From Reichenbachiella sp. (lineage in GTDB: Bacteria > Bacteroidota > Bacteroidia > Cytophagales > Cyclobacteriaceae): 64,000 nt of DNA. Below the pieces are notes generated by a model that ran no database searches, was not told the DNA's origin, and saw only the letters and a list, made by a program, of their open reading frames with translations. The translations under genes were made by a program, and so were the position numbers. Position 1 is the stretch's first letter, and every line of letters begins with the position of its first letter. The stretch spans positions 4,119,501 through 4,183,500 of the forward strand of contig NZ_JAWPMM010000001.1 in NCBI RefSeq assembly GCF_033344935.1, read 5' to 3'. Shown in pieces: positions 60,302 through 64,000 of this stretch.

Positions 60302-62923
60302 CTATTCAAAATTAAACATTTCTTCGAGGAATGCCGCAACTCCAAATCGAATACCCCAATCTACATACTCTCCATCTTGAAAAGCCGCGACCGCTTCCAA
60401 TCGGAACAATCGAAAAATATTATCGATACTATAGCCCGCTTCTGTATAGTTGAGCGAAGATTCGGTGCCTAAGTAATTCACAAATACACTCTCCTTTACT
60501 CCTCGTTTCCGAGCGAATTTAAATCGTGAGAAAAAGAATTTCCTAAACTGATAGTGTGTCAACAAGTTGAAATATGGCCCTTCTGTACTGTAATTATAGT
60601 ATGGCAAGAGTCGATAGCTTTTCACTACATCAATATCCTGGATAGGCGTTCTATTACCCATAAAATGGTTGTAATCAAGGAAGGTAATACTATCCTTGGC
60701 CAGAAACCCTCCGCCGCCAACTCTAAAACTAAGCCTCCCTCTGATACCTACATCCAGCGAGTGAGTTAGATCAGCAGACCATTTGTGATAGGAAATTTCG
60801 GCCGCACTCACTGGTATCGCATTGTCATAGGCCAACGTCAACTCTGGAGAAGATCGATTGATGGTCTCTCTTTGGTTGTTCTTGATATAATATTTCAACC
60901 AGGGCTTCATCGTCAAGCTCAAACCTGTCATAAATATCTGATGTTCCAAAAAGGTGGTATTGCCTAGCTCAACATTGGCAGGGGTATTAGGCGTGTATAC
61001 TCTGTCCTTTTTATTGAACCAGGTATGATTAGTCTGATTTTCTAAAGGCAAACGATTGGCATATTCGGCAGAAACATTCACTCGATATTTGTCCGTGATC
61101 TTTTTCTGAACCTTTAATGCAGCGAACTCCTTTTGATAAAGTTTCATGTAATTACTTTCTAACATGAGTGTAGTCAAGGAATTGATAATGGGAATAATTG
61201 GTTCTTCTGGATTGATTTGATACACATATCTACCTCCTTCTACAATCACATTTTGCTCACCAAATTTATAAGTGGTTTTGAGCTTGCTCTGTAGTTGATT
61301 GATAGAGAATCCATACCGGACCTCTGGAGTTACCTCCAACCAGGTTTTGTTTTCAAAAGTTTTAGTATAGGCCAATTGGTAAGAGAAATTGTAACCTTCT
61401 ACGGAGTTGAAGTTAAGTGAAAGCAAAGGCGACTCTAATTCTAAATGTGTTTTATCACCAATTTTATAAGTATTACCAAGCAGCAAATCGTAGATTTTAA
61501 ACCCTTCTTTTCCCTTTTTAGTCTTTATGGTATCCCCCTCAGCTTCCTGCTTATTCACCAGTGCCATGCTATCCATTTTGTGATAGCCTTTGATCTCATA
61601 TTCGGAAAGCGGAATCGGTCGTACGGACTGCCAGAAACTCGAGTCCTTTTTAAACGCTAGTGAATCAATCTTGACATTTGTGACATACTGGATATCACGT
61701 GCTGTATCACGTTCAGACTCCATTTTCTCATAATCTCGCATCAACTTGCGCATTTCCTTGCGAGTCATTTCTTTGCCAGACTGCATTTTTTCCAGGACCT
61801 CAGTATTCACATTTTTGTTCTGAGATTCTAACTTCGCAGCCAATTCTTTATCCACTTTTTCATCGATCACTACCAGCTCAACATCCAAGTCCTTGTTTAT
61901 TTCAATCTGATAGTTTTTTACTGTTGCCAAATAATTGTATTCAAACTCAAAACCGAAAAAAGTACCCTCTACATCAAACTGATGACTAATGGGCAACCAG
62001 GCTTTGTTGTCGATTGGATTATAAATTTGGTTGATCAGAAATTCTATACCCAGATAACTCGTTTTCAAATTGAGACTGTGGATGCTCCAATAGTCCTCAA
62101 CTATTGAGATCTCCCCTTCAAATACATCGTCGCCTTTGGAACGCGGGATGACCCGTATCTTACTAAATTCATATTCCTGATCCTTGTAAGTTCCTAAATA
62201 CTCAAATCGGTAGTAGGCAAATGCTTTCGGCGAAAGTGGCGAAACTGCTTCGCCTAATTTAGGTTCATAAAAACTACCTTTCAGATACTCCATCGGACTG
62301 GTGTTATTGTCCTCTCCACTGCTCCGGATTGACAATACTTCCTCTTCATAGATATTCGGACGAGTATATTTAACTTTTGAAATAGACTCCGTCACAAAGG
62401 CCGTGGTCGAATCTACCCCCTCTTTAGCTATTTGCTTTCGCAGGAAAAATGGAGAGTCAATCAACCTGCCAGACCCTTTGATATACACTTCGGCTTCATA
62501 ACTATCTAACTGCTGCTGATGAAACTTTGCTTTGGCGATCGCCTTTCGCATGATCGTATAAGCAGGATCCTCTTTGCCAGCGCGTATTTCCACATCCCTG
62601 AGTACTATAGTTTGAGGCGCTAGTTTCACATGAACCTCAGAAAAACCATTACCGACCTCGATAAACTTCACCACAGATTTGTAACCCATATATTGAAAAA
62701 CCAGATCGTATTTACCTGAAGGCAAAGGATATTCAAAATAGCCTTCTGCATTGGAAGTCGTTCCGGTTTCAATATTTCTCACATAAATAGTGGCATATGG
62801 CAAAGGTTCGCCATCGGAAGACTTGATAGTGCCTTGGATTCCCTGAGCGTTGATCTTAAAAAAAACAAGTGTAAGTATTAATAAAAGCAGTGCACTTTTG
62901 TTTGTGCTGGATAAGCTAAGCAT
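60302..62923 (-). CDS. DUF5686 outer-membrane protein with carboxypeptidase-regulatory domain
   Basis: 873 residues. Signal peptide (about 1-26), then a carboxypeptidase-regulatory-like domain (about 27-112; IQGTIKSSDGEPLPYATIYVRN ... YKSVVKF), a DUF5686 region with periplasmic and barrel parts (VEIRAGKEDPAYTIMRKAI, then aromatic-rich strands) and a final FGVAAFLEEMFNF end. It is probably an outer-membrane protein of unknown cargo. It sits 77 bp downstream of nothing related and 78 bp upstream of the sortilin-like gene in the same direction. Confidence 0.85.
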   Translation of the reverse strand: MLSLSSTNKSALLLLILTLVFFKINAQGIQGTIKSSDGEPLPYATIYVRNIETGTTSNAEGYFEYPLPSGKYDLVFQYMGYKSVVKFIEVGNGFSEVHVKLAPQTIVLRDVEIRAGKEDPAYTIMRKAIAKAKFHQQQLDSYEAEVYIKGSGRLIDSPFFLRKQIAKEGVDSTTAFVTESISKVKYTRPNIYEEEVLSIRSSGEDNNTSPMEYLKGSFYEPKLGEAVSPLSPKAFAYYRFEYLGTYKDQEYEFSKIRVIPRSKGDDVFEGEISIVEDYWSIHSLNLKTSYLGIEFLINQIYNPIDNKAWLPISHQFDVEGTFFGFEFEYNYLATVKNYQIEINKDLDVELVVIDEKVDKELAAKLESQNKNVNTEVLEKMQSGKEMTRKEMRKLMRDYEKMESERDTARDIQYVTNVKIDSLAFKKDSSFWQSVRPIPLSEYEIKGYHKMDSMALVNKQEAEGDTIKTKKGKEGFKIYDLLLGNTYKIGDKTHLELESPLLSLNFNSVEGYNFSYQLAYTKTFENKTWLEVTPEVRYGFSINQLQSKLKTTYKFGEQNVIVEGGRYVYQINPEEPIIPIINSLTTLMLESNYMKLYQKEFAALKVQKKITDKYRVNVSAEYANRLPLENQTNHTWFNKKDRVYTPNTPANVELGNTTFLEHQIFMTGLSLTMKPWLKYYIKNNQRETINRSSPELTLAYDNAIPVSAAEISYHKWSADLTHSLDVGIRGRLSFRVGGGGFLAKDSITFLDYNHFMGNRTPIQDIDVVKSYRLLPYYNYSTEGPYFNLLTHYQFRKFFFSRFKFARKRGVKESVFVNYLGTESSLNYTEAGYSIDNIFRLFRLEAVAAFQDGEYVDWGIRFGVAAFLEEMFNFE

Positions 62924-63002
62924 GAGTAGGTTTCGTATGAGTTTTTGTATTAGTCTCCTATAGGATGCAAAAGTTACAGTTTCGGTTGCTTCGTCTCAAA
63001 AA

Positions 63003-64000
63003 TTATCCAAAGACGCTGGCATACTTTCGAAGTGTTCGGAAGGCAAAACCTATACTCATAAAGGTAAAAATGGCTCCCATCAAGTACGGTGCACCGGGAA
63101 AATAAATACCAAGGGAATCATTTGTAAACCGAGCAAATAAATCCGTCATCAAAGGTGGCCCCACGATAGCCGTGAGACTAATCATACTGGTAATGGCTCC
63201 TTGCAACTCTCCCTGCTGATCTTCGGGAATCTGCCCAGTCATAATACTTTGAAGCGAAGGACCGGCAAAACCACTCAAGGCGTAAGGAATCATAAAAACA
63301 AACATCATCCAACCTTCTGAAGCAAAAGCAAAAAGCACGAAACCAATAAAATATAATATGAGCCCTAAGTAAACTCCATTTCGGTCGCCTATTTTAGGAA
63401 TCACTACACGAATCAATCCACCTTGCACAATGGCCACCATTAAACCAACAAAACCCAGGGAATAGCCTACCATTTTCACATCCCATCCGAATTTTTCCAT
63501 GGTATAATAAGCCCAGGTACTTTGTGTAGCGTGAGAGGCCAAATACACAAAAAACATAGCGACCATTAAACTCACTGTGACGGGAAACTTTTTCAACTGA
63601 ATGAGCGAGCCTATAGGATTGGCACGCTTCCAACTAAACTTTCTCCTTTTCTCTTTTGCTAAGGATTCTGGCAAAATAAAATATCCATACAGCCAATTGA
63701 GCAAGGTTAAAACAGCTGCTGCAATGAATGGCACCCTGGATCCATAAGCGCCAAGCAATCCACCAATAACAGGTCCTATAATGAACCCGAGACCAAAGGC
63801 CGCCCCGATCATTCCGAAGTTTTTAGCTCGATCTTCCGGTTTACTGATATCAGCAATGTAGGCGGAAGCTGTAGTCATACTTGCACCTGTTACCCCCGCT
63901 AATATTCTTCCTACAAATAGCCATCCAATTGTTGGAGCCCATGCCAGTAATAAATAATCCACTCCAAAACCGAAAAGTGAAGCCAGCAGCACAGGTCTAC
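63003..64000 (-). CDS. TetA-like MFS transporter (truncated by window edge)
   Basis: 332 residues visible; the reading frame continues past the right edge, so the N-terminal helices 1-2 are missing. The visible part has about 10 TM helices and the TetA-type features [23 protein letters not shown] and [19 protein letters not shown]. It matches the class of Tet/bicyclomycin-type drug exporters (DHA1), using protons. Substrate is not known from the sequence, so no resistance claim is made. It is in line upstream of DUF5686. Confidence 0.9.
   Translation of the reverse strand, partial: RPVLLASLFGFGVDYLLLAWAPTIGWLFVGRILAGVTGASMTTASAYIADISKPEDRAKNFGMIGAAFGLGFIIGPVIGGLLGAYGSRVPFIAAAVLTLLNWLYGYFILPESLAKEKRRKFSWKRANPIGSLIQLKKFPVTVSLMVAMFFVYLASHATQSTWAYYTMEKFGWDVKMVGYSLGFVGLMVAIVQGGLIRVVIPKIGDRNGVYLGLILYFIGFVLFAFASEGWMMFVFMIPYALSGFAGPSLQSIMTGQIPEDQQGELQGAITSMISLTAIVGPPLMTDLFARFTNDSLGIYFPGAPYLMGAIFTFMSIGFAFRTLRKYASVFG

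Noticed and set aside
1-64000. CRISPR arrays, transposons, prophage, rRNA or tRNA genes
   Set aside because: No spaced direct repeats, transposase or integrase frames or tRNA-like cloverleaf sequence were seen by eye; a tRNAscan or ISfinder run would be decisive.
63003-64000. Tetracycline-resistance call for the MFS transporter
   Set aside because: Tet-like and other drug exporters share these motifs and the gene is cut off, so the substrate cannot be claimed.

Overview
The window is about 64 kb of chromosomal DNA from a Bacteroidota bacterium, most likely a marine member of the Cytophagales (a Reichenbachiella-like genome is a guess from protein style, not a database match). The evidence is as follows. 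SecD and SecF are fused. There is a PorT-type component of the type IX secretion system (T9SS), and three proteins end in T9SS C-terminal sorting domains. Many promoters match the Bacteroidota -7 box TAnnTTTG, and no Shine-Dalgarno sequences are obvious. Typical Bacteroidota families occur (DUF5606, DUF5686, DUF5522, permease-prefix FtsX exporters). Composition is uniform and AT-rich. I saw no transposase, integrase, CRISPR array, rRNA or tRNA. The window is cut through an M16 peptidase at the left edge and a Tet-type MFS transporter at the right edge.

1-12.96 kb is mostly housekeeping: an M16 protease, a DUF6134-like lipoprotein, an Fe-S protein, RlmN, YigZ, a TPR protein, a GNAT gene without a normal start codon, PorT overlapping MenG/UbiE, EngB, DUF5606, fructose bisphosphatase, aspartate kinase, a fructosamine-kinase-like protein and a low-molecular-weight phosphatase. 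13-24.8 kb holds a possible structured RNA, a DUF6588-like barrel, a 2-Cys peroxiredoxin, RsgA translationally coupled to a 2OG-Fe(II) dioxygenase-like gene, a GT2 glycosyltransferase, SecDF, an alpha/beta hydrolase, a DUF2520 protein and an outer-membrane barrel with a lipocalin-like lipoprotein.

25-37.7 kb has an FtsX-type permease with a PadR regulator and a membrane GT-C-like protein, then a GNAT, NhaC, UvrD/PcrA, a TetR-like regulator translationally coupled to an AarF/UbiB kinase, and PepD. 37.8-45.7 kb is the most distinctive block. It is a tight minus-strand unit encoding a protein that is almost only a T9SS sorting domain, a secreted G8/beta-helix protein, and a secreted DJ-1-like plus ThuA fusion carrying a sorting domain. 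Next to it is a TPR-membrane-HTH regulator. Together they look like a surface or extracellular carbohydrate-directed module.

45.8-52.2 kb holds a small DUF5522 gene with a TTG start, ornithine aminotransferase, CBS and AhpD-like proteins, a Crp-type regulator coupled to a QueC-like PP-loop protein, DciA/DUF721, an MtfA-like peptidase, a hydrolase and a divergent flotillin-like (FloA) protein. 52.2-55.2 kb contains glyS and a DoxX gene bracketed by an inverted pair of about 67-bp repeats, with further hairpin repeats. 55.2-64 kb has a DUF1338 (HglS-like) gene facing an Lrp-type regulator, a very large BNR/sortilin-like T9SS cargo, a DUF5686 outer-membrane protein and the truncated MFS transporter.
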